A stretch of DNA of 64,000 nt from the NCBI GenBank assembly GCA_000721275.1, contig JOFO01000037.1, positions 1 through 64,000 on the forward strand, given 5' to 3'. Shown piece by piece: positions 34,859 through 44,164 of the stretch. Position 1 is the stretch's first letter; each line of letters begins with the position of its first letter. Position numbers and translations under genes: made by a program. The DNA is from Microtetraspora glauca (GTDB lineage Bacteria > Actinomycetota > Actinomycetes > Streptomycetales > Streptomycetaceae). The notes beneath the pieces were generated by a model that saw only the letters and a program-made list of their open reading frames with translations, was not told the origin of the DNA and made no database searches.

Positions 34859-35497
34859 CTGAGCACGCGCCTCGACCACCGCAACCCCCTCGTGTTCGAC
34901 ACGCACGAGCTGGGGCGGCGTCCCGGTGCCCTCCAGCGGATCTCCCGCACGGTCGACGCGCCCGCCGATCTCGGCGTCGCGGGGGTCGTCGGAGTGCCCG
35001 AGGGCGCGCCGGTGGAGATCGAGCTCCGACTCGAGTCGGTCATGGAAGGGGTGCTTGTCACAGGCACCGCCCGTGCATCGGCCGAGGGGGAGTGCGTAAG
35101 GTGTCTGGAGCCCGTCGAGCTGGAGCTCGACGCGGACTTCCAGGAGATGTTCTCGTACCCCGACTCCGACGACCGGGGCCGCTCCAAGGCGGCACCGGAC
35201 GACGAGGACGACGAGGAAGAGGACATGATCCCCCTCGAGGACGGCATGTTCGACCTCGAACCCGTGCTGCGTGACGCAGTGGTACTCGCGCTGCCCATGC
35301 AGCCGGTGTGCCGGGAGGACTGTGCGGGTCTGTGTTCCGAATGCGGAATCAACCTGAACGAGAACCCGGACCACCACCACGACGCCACCGACATCCGTTG
35401 GGCGGCACTGCAGGAACTCGCCGGTTCGCTGGGAGCCGACGAGAAGGACAACATGAGCGACGCCGCTACCGGTGTCGACGAGAAGCAGGAGAAGTAG
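34859..35497 (+). CDS. DUF177 (YceD) family protein, likely 23S rRNA/large-subunit accumulation factor
   Basis: This is 212 aa if translation begins at CTG 34859 ([19 protein letters not shown]), where the conserved sequence begins; AGGAAG at 34849-34854 is the only Shine-Dalgarno nearby. No ATG or GTG lies at a sensible place: the next upstream in-frame ATG (about 34779) adds residues of non-coding character, and the downstream GTG at about 34892 would cut conserved sequence. The domain shows [23 protein letters not shown], an acidic stretch DDEDDEEED and the zinc-binding-like [17 protein letters not shown]. YceD/DUF177 proteins precede rpmF in most bacteria and affect 23S rRNA accumulation. 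It is 2 bp from rpmF, same operon. Confidence 0.88.
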   Translation: MSTRLDHRNPLVFDTHELGRRPGALQRISRTVDAPADLGVAGVVGVPEGAPVEIELRLESVMEGVLVTGTARASAEGECVRCLEPVELELDADFQEMFSYPDSDDRGRSKAAPDDEDDEEEDMIPLEDGMFDLEPVLRDAVVLALPMQPVCREDCAGLCSECGINLNENPDHHHDATDIRWAALQELAGSLGADEKDNMSDAATGVDEKQEK

Positions 35498-35499
35498 CC

Positions 35500-35673
35500 G
35501 TGGCTGTTCCGAAGCGGAAGATGTCGCGCAGCAACACGCGCCACCGCCGGTCGCAGTGGAAGGCTGCGGTCCCCACCCTGGTTTCGTGTGAGCGTTGCCA
35601 GGAGCCGAAGCAGCAGCACATCGCGTGCCCGAGCTGCGGCACCTACAACAAGCGCCAGGTCCTCTCGGTCTGA
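35500..35673 (+). CDS. rpmF: 50S ribosomal protein L32, zinc-ribbon (C+) form
   Basis: This is 57 aa from a GTG ([19 protein letters not shown], the universal L32 start). A zinc ribbon is formed by CERC and CPSC. It lies 2 bp after the DUF177 stop and 20 bp before rnc. Like L28 in this window it is the cysteine-containing variant. Confidence 0.97.
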   Translation: MAVPKRKMSRSNTRHRRSQWKAAVPTLVSCERCQEPKQQHIACPSCGTYNKRQVLSV

Positions 35674-35693
35674 GCGGGCTGGTGAGAGGCACG

Positions 35694-36524
35694 ATGTCTG
35701 ACAACATCAACAACGCCTCGTCCCACACGCTTCTGGAAGGGCGGCTCGGGTATCAGCTCGAGTCCGCCCTTCTGGTGCGTGCGCTGACCCACCGCTCGTA
35801 CGCGTACGAGAACGGCGGTCTGCCCACCAACGAGCGGCTGGAGTTCCTCGGGGACTCCGTGCTCGGCCTGGTGGTCACCGACACCCTCTACCGCACCCAC
35901 CCCGATCTCCCCGAGGGCCAGCTGGCCAAGCTCCGGGCCGCGGTGGTCAACTCACGTGCGCTGGCGGACGTCGGGCGCGGCCTCGACCTGGGCTCCTTCA
36001 TCCGGCTTGGCCGGGGCGAAGAGGGCACGGGCGGCCGGGACAAGGCATCCATCCTCGCCGACACCCTCGAAGCGGTGATCGGCGCGGTCTATCTCGACCA
36101 GGGTCTCGACGCGGCGTCCGAGCTGGTGCACCGGCTCTTCGACCCGCTGATCGAGAAGTCCTCCAACCTCGGTGCCGGCCTGGACTGGAAGACCAGCCTC
36201 CAGGAACTCACCGCGGCCGAGGGTCTCGGCGTGCCGGAGTACCTCGTCTCCGAGGAGGGCCCCGACCACGAGAAGACCTTCACTGCTGCCGCCCGCGTCG
36301 GTGGTGTCTCGTACGGCACCGGCACCGGCCGCAGCAAGAAGGAGGCGGAGCAGCAGGCCGCCGAGTCCGCGTGGCGTGCGATCCGCGCCGCGGCGGACGA
36401 GCGGGCGGCGGCCGAGGCCAAGGCCGCGGCCGACGTCACGGCCGACGGGTCGGACGTGACGTCCGACGCGCAGTCCGACCGGACGTCCGACCGGAAGGAC
36501 GGGGCCGCTCCGGCCACCGCCTGA
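35694..36524 (+). CDS. rnc: Ribonuclease III (AbsB)
   Basis: This is 276 aa. The N-terminal endonuclease domain has the signature [15 protein letters not shown] (about 44-58), with [17 protein letters not shown] carrying the second acidic set. The double-stranded RNA-binding domain spans about 165-235 ([34 protein letters not shown]). The last 40 residues are a disordered Ala/Asp/Ser tail typical of Streptomyces. It processes rRNA precursors and controls mRNAs; in S. coelicolor it is absB, a global antibiotic regulator. Start ATG with GTGAGAGGC upstream. Confidence 0.97.
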   Translation: MSDNINNASSHTLLEGRLGYQLESALLVRALTHRSYAYENGGLPTNERLEFLGDSVLGLVVTDTLYRTHPDLPEGQLAKLRAAVVNSRALADVGRGLDLGSFIRLGRGEEGTGGRDKASILADTLEAVIGAVYLDQGLDAASELVHRLFDPLIEKSSNLGAGLDWKTSLQELTAAEGLGVPEYLVSEEGPDHEKTFTAAARVGGVSYGTGTGRSKKEAEQQAAESAWRAIRAAADERAAAEAKAAADVTADGSDVTSDAQSDRTSDRKDGAAPATA

Positions 36525-36712
36525 CCGCCGTCCGGCGACCGCCCGCGCCTTCGCCTTCGCCTTCGGCGGAAGCTCTTCCCGCCCGCCCCCGCCAGGGGCG
36601 GGCGGAGCCGTTTCCGGGCCCGGGAACCGTCCGTCGCGGGAGCCCGGAGGGCTGTCGGTGCCGGGCGGTAGGCTGCGAGGACCACCACCCGTACCCCCTC
36701 CGGAGGAGTCCC

Positions 36713-37573
36713 GTGCCCGAGCTGCCCGAGGTCGAGGTCGTCCGGCGCGGACTGGAGCGCTGGGTCGCCGGCCGGACCGTGGCCGGCGTCGAGGTGCTCC
36801 ACCCCCGGGCCGTGCGCCGCCACCTCGCGGGCGGCGCGGACTTCGCCGCCCGGCTCACCGGGCAGCGCTTCGAGCCGGCCCGGCGCCGCGGCAAGTACCT
36901 GTGGCTGCCGCTCGCCGGCACCGGCACCTCCGTCCTCGGCCACCTCGGGATGAGCGGCCAGCTCCTCGTGCAGCCGGAGTCGGCGCCGGACGAGAAGCAC
37001 CTGCGCATCCGGGTCCGCTTCGACGACGCGGCCGGTACGGAGCTCCGCTTCGTCGACCAGCGCACCTTCGGCGGCCTCTCGCTGCACGACCAGACGCCGG
37101 AGGGCCTGCCGGACGTCATCGGGCACATCGCCCGCGACCCGCTGGACCCCGCCTTCGACGACGCCGCCTTCCAGGCCGCGCTGCGCCTGCGCCGTACGAC
37201 GATCAAGCGCGCGCTGCTCGACCAGTCGCTGATCAGCGGCGTCGGCAACATCTACGCCGACGAGGCGCTGTGGCGGGCCCGGCTGCACTACGACCGGCCG
37301 ACCGCCACCCTCACCCGCCCGCGCGCCGCCGAGCTGCTCGGCCACGTCCGCGACGTGATGAACGCGGCGTTGGCCGCCGGCGGCACCAGCTTCGACAGCC
37401 TCTACGTGAACGTGAACGGCGAGTCCGGCTACTTCGACCGCTCGCTCGACGCGTACGGGCGCGAGGACGAGCCCTGCCGCCGCTGCGGCACGCCGATGCG
37501 CCGTCGGCCGTGGATGAACCGCTCCAGCTACTTCTGCCCGCGCTGCCAGCGCCCGCCGCGCCTCAGCGTGTGA
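36713..37573 (+). CDS. mutM: Formamidopyrimidine-DNA glycosylase
   Basis: This is 286 aa from a GTG with GGAGGAG 5 nt upstream, so the mature protein begins [13 protein letters not shown] with the catalytic N-terminal proline and Glu3. Other active-site features are GKYLWLPL (Lys), HLGMSGQLL, the helix-two-turn-helix [19 protein letters not shown] and the C-terminal zinc finger CRRCG...CPRCQ. It removes 8-oxoguanine and formamidopyrimidines and cleaves the strand. It lies downstream of rnc, as in many actinobacteria. Its last 11 bases overlap the end of the convergent HxlR gene. Confidence 0.97.
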   Translation: MPELPEVEVVRRGLERWVAGRTVAGVEVLHPRAVRRHLAGGADFAARLTGQRFEPARRRGKYLWLPLAGTGTSVLGHLGMSGQLLVQPESAPDEKHLRIRVRFDDAAGTELRFVDQRTFGGLSLHDQTPEGLPDVIGHIARDPLDPAFDDAAFQAALRLRRTTIKRALLDQSLISGVGNIYADEALWRARLHYDRPTATLTRPRAAELLGHVRDVMNAALAAGGTSFDSLYVNVNGESGYFDRSLDAYGREDEPCRRCGTPMRRRPWMNRSSYFCPRCQRPPRLSV

Positions 37574-37946
37574 CGGCGGAGCGCTCCGCGTCGTACGTCT
37601 CCCGGGCCGCGACGACCTCCGGCATCCGTCCCTCGACCAGCCGGATCAGGCCGATCAGCCGCTCGGCGACGTCCCGCCCGAGCGGTGTGAGCCGGTAGTC
37701 GACGCGCGGCGGATTGACCGGCTGCGCCTCGCGGTGCACCAGTCCGTCGCGCTCCAGCGCCTGCAGCGTCTGGGCCAGCATCTTCTCGCTGACGCCGTCG
37801 ACCCGCCGCCGCAGCTCGTTGAAGCGGTACGACCCGTCGTACAGGGCGCCGAGGGTGAGGGCGCCCCACCGCCCGGTGATGTGCTCCAGGGTCACCCGCG
37901 AGGCACACCCCCGCGCGAACACGTCAAAGGCGAGATCGTCGGTCAT
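37563..37946 (-). CDS. HxlR-family winged-helix regulator
   Basis: This is 127 aa from the ATG at 37946 ([17 protein letters not shown]). The HxlR core has a redox-suggestive cysteine near the start (ARGC), [24 protein letters not shown] given in part ([11 protein letters not shown]), then [28 protein letters not shown] and [14 protein letters not shown]. Such regulators commonly respond to electrophiles through that cysteine and control an adjacent gene; no obvious divergent target lies next to it (the CAP-domain gene is upstream in the same direction). Function unassigned beyond DNA binding. Confidence 0.9.
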   Translation of the reverse strand: MTDDLAFDVFARGCASRVTLEHITGRWGALTLGALYDGSYRFNELRRRVDGVSEKMLAQTLQALERDGLVHREAQPVNPPRVDYRLTPLGRDVAERLIGLIRLVEGRMPEVVAARETYDAERSAVTR

Positions 37947-38035
37947 ACCCCCCACGGTACGCGCGCCCCCCACTCACCACCAGACCGCGCTTTCGGAAAG
38001 TGAGCGGGTGGGGCGGGGCCTGCCGCCGCCAGGGG

Positions 38036-39013
38036 TCAGCGGCCGAAGTCCTGGGTCCACCAGGGGCCGCCGTCGCCGAAGTGGACGCCGACGCCGAGGG
38101 TGGTGAAGTCGCAGTTCAGGATGTTGGCGCGGTGGCCGTCGCTGTTCATCCAGGAGAGCATCGCGGCCGTCGCGTCGACCTGGCCGCGGGCGATGTTCTC
38201 GGCGCCCAGGTTGGTGATGCCGGCCGCCTGGGCGCGGGCCCAGGGGGTGGCGCCGTCGGGGTCGGTGTGGTCGAAGAAGCCGCGGTTCGCCATGTCGGCG
38301 CTGAACGCGCCGGCCAGCCGGGCGAGGCCGGCCGACGGCTGGACCGGGGCGCAGCCCACCTTGCCGCGCTCGGCGTTCACCAGGCGCAGCACCTCGGCCT
38401 CGGCCGCGTCCGCGCGGTCGGCGGTGGAGCCGGCCGCCGTGGCCGACGGCTCCTCGGCCGGGGCCTCCGTGGTGGGGGCGGGCTTCGGGGCGGCGGCCCG
38501 GGTGGTGGCCGGGGCCTTCGACGGCTCGGGCTTCGCCGTGGGCTTCGGCTTCGGCTTCGCCGGTGCGGCCGTGGTGGGCGCGGGAGGCGTGGTGCGGGTC
38601 TTCGAGGGGGTGGGGGAGGGAGTCGCCGTGGTCTTCGACGGGGTGGGCGTCGGCGTGGCGGTCCGGGTGGGCGTGGGCTTCGCGGACGGCGCGGCCGTCT
38701 TCTTCGCGCCCGTGCCGGCCGGTGCTTCCGCCGGGGTGCGGGTCGCCCCGCCCTGGGTGGTCAGCTCCGGGGTCTGCCGGGCTTCCGAGGCCGTCGTCCG
38801 GCTGCTGCCGACGCTGCCCGCGGTGAGGGTCTCCCCGCCGGGGAGGAGACCGGTGGCGACCGCGACGGCGCCGACGGCGACCGCGGCCGAGGCGCCGATC
38901 AGTCCGGTGCGGACCGAGCGCCGCCGGCGGCGCGTACCCCCGTGACCGCGGTCGGTGCCGGTCGCGTAGTCTGCCTCGGCGGGCGCGGCGCCGGAGCGAC
39001 GGTGGCGTCCCAT
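38036..39013 (-). CDS. CAP/SCP-domain surface protein with Pro/Thr/Lys linker
   Basis: This is 325 aa from the ATG at 39013 (MGRHRRSGAAPAE), with AGGGAGG upstream on the minus strand. A basic cytoplasmic segment ends in RRRRRS; one membrane segment or uncleaved signal spans about 36-56 (GLIGASAAVAVGAVAVATGLL). Residues about 85-195 are a Thr/Pro/Lys/Ala cell-wall-spanning linker (TPTPTPSKTTATPSPTPSKT). A C-terminal CAP domain occupies about 205-325 with FFDHTDPDG, GAENIARGQ and SDGHRANIL, containing the conserved His/Glu residues. Bacterial CAP-domain proteins are secreted with unclear enzymatic roles. It is probably extracellular and wall-associated. Confidence 0.88.
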   Translation of the reverse strand: MGRHRRSGAAPAEADYATGTDRGHGGTRRRRRSVRTGLIGASAAVAVGAVAVATGLLPGGETLTAGSVGSSRTTASEARQTPELTTQGGATRTPAEAPAGTGAKKTAAPSAKPTPTRTATPTPTPSKTTATPSPTPSKTRTTPPAPTTAAPAKPKPKPTAKPEPSKAPATTRAAAPKPAPTTEAPAEEPSATAAGSTADRADAAEAEVLRLVNAERGKVGCAPVQPSAGLARLAGAFSADMANRGFFDHTDPDGATPWARAQAAGITNLGAENIARGQVDATAAMLSWMNSDGHRANILNCDFTTLGVGVHFGDGGPWWTQDFGR

Positions 39014-39220
39014 CTGCCCTGCCTCCCTGATGAGCTGGCTCTGCCTGCGTGGATCTTTGCGCCCTTTGCTTTCGGCACGGGTCGGCACGGAGCGTGACGC
39101 TGCGTATGGACGGCCGAGAGGCGTGCACCCGTGTGGGTGACGGCGCATTCCGTCGGACTGTACGCCATGGGAAGCCGCCGCGACGTGCTCTTCGGGCAAT
39201 CCGCCCGCTAGCGTGCAGCC

Positions 39221-39502
39221 ATGAGCGACGACGTACGGATGACCGCCTGGGTGCGGGGGCGAGTACAGGGAGTGGGCTTCCGCTGGTTCACCAGGGCAAA
39301 CGCGCTGGAGATCGGCGGCCTCACGGGCTTCGCCCTGAACCTCGACGACGGCCGGGTGCAGGTGGTGGCCGAGGGCCCGAGTGACCATTGCCACCGTCTT
39401 CTCGACTGGCTGCGGTCCGGTGACACGCCCGGGCGCGTGGACGGTGTCACCGAGATATGGGGCACTCCGCGCGGCGGCTACGACGGCTTCGCCATCCGCT
39501 GA
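39221..39502 (+). CDS. acyP: Acylphosphatase
   Basis: This 93-aa protein has the active-site loop [17 protein letters not shown] with the phosphate-binding arginine, and the catalytic asparagine in [17 protein letters not shown]. Ends GGYDGFAIR. It hydrolyses acyl phosphates such as acetyl phosphate or 1,3-bisphosphoglycerate. It is placed before smc, as in other Streptomyces. GC-rich sequence follows. Confidence 0.95.
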   Translation: MSDDVRMTAWVRGRVQGVGFRWFTRANALEIGGLTGFALNLDDGRVQVVAEGPSDHCHRLLDWLRSGDTPGRVDGVTEIWGTPRGGYDGFAIR

Positions 39503-39920
39503 CGCGCGTCCCCGGAACCCCGCCGGCCCTCCCCCCGACGCCTCTCCCGGGCGCCGGGCGGGGGGCCGGTTGCGTGCGGATGAACGCTGGTGAACCGGTG
39601 AAGCGCCTGGTGGTTGCCAAGTTCCGGCAGTCGTGGAAGGCTTCCCCGGGTAAGGATGATCGCCACGCCCCGGCGCAACGGGTCGAGAGGCGCCGCCGCC
39701 TGCGACGCGGCCGCGAACTCCCCGCCCGCCGGGCCGTCCGGCGCGTGATCGTGTTGACCGTCAAACTTTTTGGTGAGACTCTGGAAGCCCCGCGCACCTT
39801 AGCTGTGTGGCAGTAGAACACCGGCACGACTCAGGTACTGCCGAGCACCGCGGGTGCGAATCCATCCCTCACGACCCACACCGCAATCGGTCGGTCACTC
39901 AGTGTGGAGGACCACTCATC
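39503..39920. other. 418-bp intergenic region upstream of the 72-aa coiled-coil gene
   Basis: It begins with a GC-rich stretch with imperfect hairpin potential (39525-39570) that may end acyP. The middle reads like degenerate coding sequence (frames from 39457 or 39478 are open) but no family is recognisable. Near 39754 there is a palindrome and a possible promoter. The last 100 bp form an untranslated leader. Confidence 0.5.
39754..39782 (+). promoter_or_regulatory. Candidate promoter with TTGAC-C-GTCAA palindrome
   Basis: TTGACC (39754-39759), 17 nt, then a weak GACTCT (39777-39782). The -35 hexamer is the left half of a palindrome TTGACCGTCAA (39754-39764). The same symmetrical core (TTGACGGTCAA) occurs at 26034-26044. 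Confidence 0.4.
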
Positions 39921-40139
39921 ATGGCAAAGGCGCTTCTCGGTTACGTCGGCGGCTCCGACCCGCGACTCCTCGCCGAGATGCGACGGCTTCAGCAGCGCGT
40001 CCAGGACCTGGAATCCGAGCTCGTACGGATCCAGACCGAGAACGACGCGCTCAACGCTGCCGCCGCTCAGCACCAGGGCGAGACGCTGCTCGACCGCATC
40101 GACCTCGACGTACCCCAGGCAGAGCCTGCGCTCACCTGA
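39921..40139 (+). CDS. Small coiled-coil conserved protein
   Basis: This is 72 aa from the ATG at 39921 with GTGGAGG 9-14 nt upstream; the open frame continues upstream but without coding character. Sequence: MAKALLGYVGGSDPRLLAEM, then a heptad helix RRLQQRVQDLESELVRIQTE with Leu/Val at a/d positions, then a tail LDRIDLDVPQAEPAL. It is probably a dimerising zipper. It precedes smc by 270 bp on the same strand. Function unknown; I recall it as conserved in Streptomyces next to acyP-smc. Confidence 0.75.
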   Translation: MAKALLGYVGGSDPRLLAEMRRLQQRVQDLESELVRIQTENDALNAAAAQHQGETLLDRIDLDVPQAEPALT

Positions 40140-40408
40140 CTCCCGGCCCCGAGGGCTTCAGGTGGGAACAGCTGAATAGGCAAGGGACGCTTCGGCGTCC
40201 CTTCACTTCTTCACCGCTCGCTCCGTCACCGGCCCCCGGCCCTCCGAGCCCGTCCGCCGGCCGCTCGTCCGCCGGCCCCGGGTCCTTGCCTTTCCGGGTC
40301 CTCGTCTTCCCGGGCCCCGTCCCTCCCCCTCGTCACACCGCTTCTCACCCGAGGGTCTGCCCTGCGCGATCACGGGCGAAACGCGACACCCCGGGTAGAG
40401 TCCCGGGG

Positions 40409-43400
40409 GTGCACCTCAAGGCCCTGACGCTCCGCGGTTTCAAGTCCTTCGCCTCCGCCACCACGCTGAGGTTCGAACCCGGAATCACCTGCGTCGTCGG
40501 GCCCAACGGCTCCGGGAAGTCCAACGTCGTGGACGCGCTCTCCTGGGTCATGGGCGAGCAGGGCGCCAAGTCGCTGCGCGGCGGCAAGATGGAGGACGTC
40601 ATCTTCGCCGGCACCACCGGCCGCCCCCCGCTCGGCCGCGCCGAGGTCTCGCTCACCATCGACAACTCCGACGGCGCCCTGCCGATCGACTACGCCGAGG
40701 TGACCATCACCCGGATCATGTTCCGGGGCGGCAGCAGCGAGTACCAGATCAACGGCGACACCTGCCGGCTGCTCGACATCCAGGACCTGCTCTCCGACTC
40801 CGGCATCGGCCGCGAGATGCACGTCATCGTCGGCCAGGGACAGCTCGACTCCGTCCTGCACGCCGACCCCATGGGCCGCCGCGCCTTCATCGAGGAGGCC
40901 GCCGGCGTCCTCAAGCACCGCAAGCGCAAGGAGAAGGCGCTGCGGAAGCTCGACGCGATGCAGGCCAACCTCGCACGCGTGCAGGACCTCGCCGACGAGC
41001 TGCGCCGCCAGCTCAAACCGCTCGGCCGGCAGGCCGCCGTCGCCCGCCGCGCCGCCGTCATCCAGGCCGACCTGCGCGACGCCCGCCTCCGCCTCCTCGC
41101 CGACGACCTCGTCCGCCTCCGGCGCGCCCTGCACGCCGAACTCGCCGACGAGGCGGCGCTGCTGGCTCGCAAGGAGACCACCGAGGAGGAGCTGCGCACC
41201 GCCCTCGCCCACGAGTCCGCGCTGGAGGCCGAGGTCCGCGCCCTCGCGCCGCGCCTGGAACGCGCCCAGCAGACCTGGTACGCCCTCTCCCAGCTCGCCG
41301 AACGCGTCCGCGGCACGATCTCCCTCGCCGACGCGCGCGTGAAGAGCGCCACCGGCGTCCCCGCCGAGGAGCGGCGCGGCCGCGACCCCGAGGACCTGGA
41401 GCGCGAGGCCGCCCGCGTCCGCGAGCAGGAGGCCGAACTCGCCGCCGCCCTCGAGGCCGCCGAACGGGCCCTGGAGGACGCCGTCGAGCACCGCGCCGAA
41501 CTCGAACGGGCCCTGGCCGCCGAGGAACGGCGCCTCAAGGACGCCGCCCGCGCCCTCGCCGACCGCCGCGAGGGCCTGGCCCGGCTGCACGGCCAGGCCA
41601 ACGCCGCCCGCTCCCGCGCCGCCGCCGCCCAGGCCGAGATCGACCGGCTCACCGCCGCCCGCGACGAGGCCGCCGACCGGGCCGTCGCCGCCCAGGAGGA
41701 GTACGAGCAGCTGAAGGCCGAGGTCGACGGCCTCGAAGCCGCCGACACCGCGCACACCGAGCGGTACGAGGAGGCCCGCCGCGCCCTCGCCGGCGCCGAG
41801 GCCGCCCTCGGCGCCGCCCGCGAGGCCGCCGCCGACGCCGAGAGCCGCCGCGCCGCCACCCGCGCCCGGCACGACACCCTCGCGCTCGGCCTGCGCCGCA
41901 AGGACGGCACCGGCGCCCTCCTCGCCGCCGGCCTCCCCGGGATCCTCGGTCCCGCCGCCGAACTCCTCACCGTCACCCCCGGGTACGAGGTGCCCGTCGC
42001 CGCCGCGCTCGGCGCCGCCGCCGACGCCCTCGCCGCCGACGGCCCCACCGCCGCCGCCGAAGCCCTCCGCCTCCTCCGCAAGCAGGACGCCGGCCGCGCC
42101 ACCCTGCTCCTGACCGGCGCCGAGCACGACCCCGCGCCGCTGCCGCCGGGCACCGTGACCGCCGCCGGACTCGTCACCGGCCCCGCCGGACTCGTCGCCG
42201 CCGCGCGCCGGCTGCTCGCCGGGATCGCCGTCGTCGACGGCCTCGACGAGGCCCGCGACCTCGTCCGCTCCCACCCCGAAGTCACCGCCGTCACCGCCGA
42301 CGGCGACCTCCTCGGCGCCCACTGGGCCCAGGGCGGCTCGGCCGGCGCCCCCAGCCTCCTCGAAGTGCAGGCCCAGGTGGACGAGGCCGCCGCCGAGCTC
42401 GCCGCACTCGCCGCGCGCTGCGAGGAGACCGCCCGGGCCAGGGACGAGGCCGCCGGACACCGCGCGGAGTGCGCCGCCCGCGTCGAGGAGCTCGACGCCC
42501 TCCGGCGTACCGCGGAGAAGGAGAAGGCGGCCGTCGCCCAGGCCCTCGGGCGGCTCGCCGGGCAGGCCAGGGGAGCGGCCGGAGAGGCCGAACGCACGGC
42601 CGCCGCCGTCGCCCGCGCCCAGGAGGCACTGGAGCGCGCCGGAGCCGAGGCCGAGGAGCTGGCCGAACGGCTCCTCGCCGCCGAGGAGAGCCCGGCCGAG
42701 GAGGAACCCGACACCGCCGTCCGCGACCGGCTCGCCCTCGACGGCTCCCACGCCCGCCAGACCGAGATGGAGGCCCGCCTCCAGGTCCGCACCCACGAGG
42801 AGCGGGTCAAGGGCCTGGCCGGCCGGGCCGACTCCCTCGACCGGGCCGCCCGCGCCGAACGGGAGGCACGCGCGCGTGCCGAGCAGCGCCGGGCCCGGCT
42901 CCGCCACGAGGCCCGCGTCGCCGGGGCGGTCGCCGCCGGAGCGCGTACCCTCCTCGCCCACGTCGAGGTCTCCCTGGACCGGGCCGAACGGGAACGGGCC
43001 GAGGCCGCCGCCGCCCGCGCCGACCGCGAGCAGCGCCTCGCCACCGCCCGCGCCCGGGGCCGCGAGCTCAAGGCCGAGCTGGACAAGCTCACCGACTCCG
43101 TCCACCGCGGCGAGGTCCTGGGCGCCGAGAAGCGGCTGCGGATCGAGCAGCTGGAGGCGAAGGCCCTGGAGGAGTTCGGCGTCGAGCCGGGCGCCCTCGC
43201 CGCCGAGTACGGACCCGACCAGCCGGTCCCGCCGTCGCCGCCCGCGGACGGCGAGACCCTGCCCGAGGACCCGGACGACCCGCGCAACCGGCCCCGCCCC
43301 TTCATCCGTTCGGAGCAGGAGAAGCGGCTGAAAGCGGCCGAGCGCGCCTTCCAGCAGCTCGGCAAGGTCAATCCGCTGGCCCTGGAGGAGTTCGCGGCCC

Positions 43401-43951
43401 TGGAGGAGCGGCACCGCTTCCTCTCCGAGCAGCTGGAGGACCTGAAGAAGACCCGCGCCGACCTGCTTCAGGTCGTGAAGGAGGTCGACCAGCGGGTCGA
43501 GCAGGTCTTCACGGAGGCGTACCGGGACACCGCCCGCGAGTTCGAGGGCGTCTTCTCCCGCCTCTTCCCGGGCGGCGAGGGCCGGCTCGTGCTCACCGAC
43601 CCGGACTCCATGCTCACCACCGGCGTCGAGGTCGAGGCCCGCCCGCCGGGCAAGAAGGTCAAGCGGCTCTCGCTGCTCTCCGGCGGCGAGCGCTCGCTGA
43701 CCGCCGTGGCCCTGCTGGTGTCGATCTTCAAGGCCCGCCCGAGCCCGTTCTACGTCATGGACGAGGTCGAGGCGGCGCTCGACGACACCAACCTCCAGCG
43801 CCTGATCCGGATCATGCGGGAGCTCCAGGAGTCCTCGCAGCTCATCGTGATCACCCACCAGAAGCGGACGATGGAGGTCGCGGACGCGCTGTACGGGGTC
43901 TCCATGCAGGGCGACGGCGTCTCCAAGGTGATCAGCCAGCGCCTCCGCTGA
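40409..43951 (+). CDS. smc: Chromosome segregation protein SMC
   Basis: This is 1180 aa from the GTG at 40409 (VHLKALTLRGFKSF, the conserved SMC start). The Walker A site is GPNGSGKSNVVDAL. Coiled-coil arms run about 165-500 and 650-1010 (very rich in Ala/Glu/Arg), and the hinge is about 505-650 (GILGPAAELLTVTPGYEVPV through VTAVTADGDLLG). The C-terminal head has the signature LLSGGERSLTAVALL and Walker B PFYVMDEVEAALDD. It condenses and segregates chromosomes with ScpAB. A TAGAGT (40396-40401) just 8 nt before the GTG and the lack of a Shine-Dalgarno suggest a leaderless transcript. It is followed by a small hairpin. Confidence 0.97.
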   Translation: MHLKALTLRGFKSFASATTLRFEPGITCVVGPNGSGKSNVVDALSWVMGEQGAKSLRGGKMEDVIFAGTTGRPPLGRAEVSLTIDNSDGALPIDYAEVTITRIMFRGGSSEYQINGDTCRLLDIQDLLSDSGIGREMHVIVGQGQLDSVLHADPMGRRAFIEEAAGVLKHRKRKEKALRKLDAMQANLARVQDLADELRRQLKPLGRQAAVARRAAVIQADLRDARLRLLADDLVRLRRALHAELADEAALLARKETTEEELRTALAHESALEAEVRALAPRLERAQQTWYALSQLAERVRGTISLADARVKSATGVPAEERRGRDPEDLEREAARVREQEAELAAALEAAERALEDAVEHRAELERALAAEERRLKDAARALADRREGLARLHGQANAARSRAAAAQAEIDRLTAARDEAADRAVAAQEEYEQLKAEVDGLEAADTAHTERYEEARRALAGAEAALGAAREAAADAESRRAATRARHDTLALGLRRKDGTGALLAAGLPGILGPAAELLTVTPGYEVPVAAALGAAADALAADGPTAAAEALRLLRKQDAGRATLLLTGAEHDPAPLPPGTVTAAGLVTGPAGLVAAARRLLAGIAVVDGLDEARDLVRSHPEVTAVTADGDLLGAHWAQGGSAGAPSLLEVQAQVDEAAAELAALAARCEETARARDEAAGHRAECAARVEELDALRRTAEKEKAAVAQALGRLAGQARGAAGEAERTAAAVARAQEALERAGAEAEELAERLLAAEESPAEEEPDTAVRDRLALDGSHARQTEMEARLQVRTHEERVKGLAGRADSLDRAARAEREARARAEQRRARLRHEARVAGAVAAGARTLLAHVEVSLDRAERERAEAAAARADREQRLATARARGRELKAELDKLTDSVHRGEVLGAEKRLRIEQLEAKALEEFGVEPGALAAEYGPDQPVPPSPPADGETLPEDPDDPRNRPRPFIRSEQEKRLKAAERAFQQLGKVNPLALEEFAALEERHRFLSEQLEDLKKTRADLLQVVKEVDQRVEQVFTEAYRDTAREFEGVFSRLFPGGEGRLVLTDPDSMLTTGVEVEARPPGKKVKRLSLLSGGERSLTAVALLVSIFKARPSPFYVMDEVEAALDDTNLQRLIRIMRELQESSQLIVITHQKRTMEVADALYGVSMQGDGVSKVISQRLR

Positions 43952-43973
43952 GCCCCACCTGCCCCCGTTTCCC

Positions 43974-43996
43974 CTTCACTTCTTCAAGCAGTGAAG
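43974..43996 (+). terminator. Small hairpin after smc
   Basis: CTTCACT (43974-43980) and AGTGAAG (43990-43996) form a 7-bp perfect stem with a 9-nt loop, 23 nt past the smc stop. It is AT-rich for this genome, so it may be a weak terminator or a regulatory site for glcP. Confidence 0.4.
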
Positions 43997-44022
43997 ATCG
44001 ATAAGCCAGAAGCCAGGTAAAA

Positions 44023-44068
44023 GTCATATGACATCGCCTATTGACTTCAAAACTTGAAGGCATAGTCT
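44023..44068 (+). promoter_or_regulatory. glcP: glcP promoter with internal operator-like repeats
   Basis: TTGACT (44041-44046), 16-nt spacer, TAGTCT (44063-44068). The inverted repeat CTTCAA-aac-TTGAAG (44045-44059) starts in the -35 box and fills most of the spacer. A 10-base palindrome GTCATATGAC (44023-44032) is just upstream. Both are well placed for a repressor or activator. Confidence 0.55.
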
Positions 44069-44164
44069 CTGCAACGTTGCTTTTACCTTCATGTGGTGGG
44101 CGGCGCCGAGATGTGCGCCACTGGAAGCCACTGGAAGGGTTGTTCCCCCCACCGAGGAGTCCAT

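Noticed and set aside
39457..39816. 119-codon open frame after acyP as a real gene
   Set aside because: Starts inside acyP, Arg/Pro-rich without motifs, and runs over a probable promoter; treated as non-coding.
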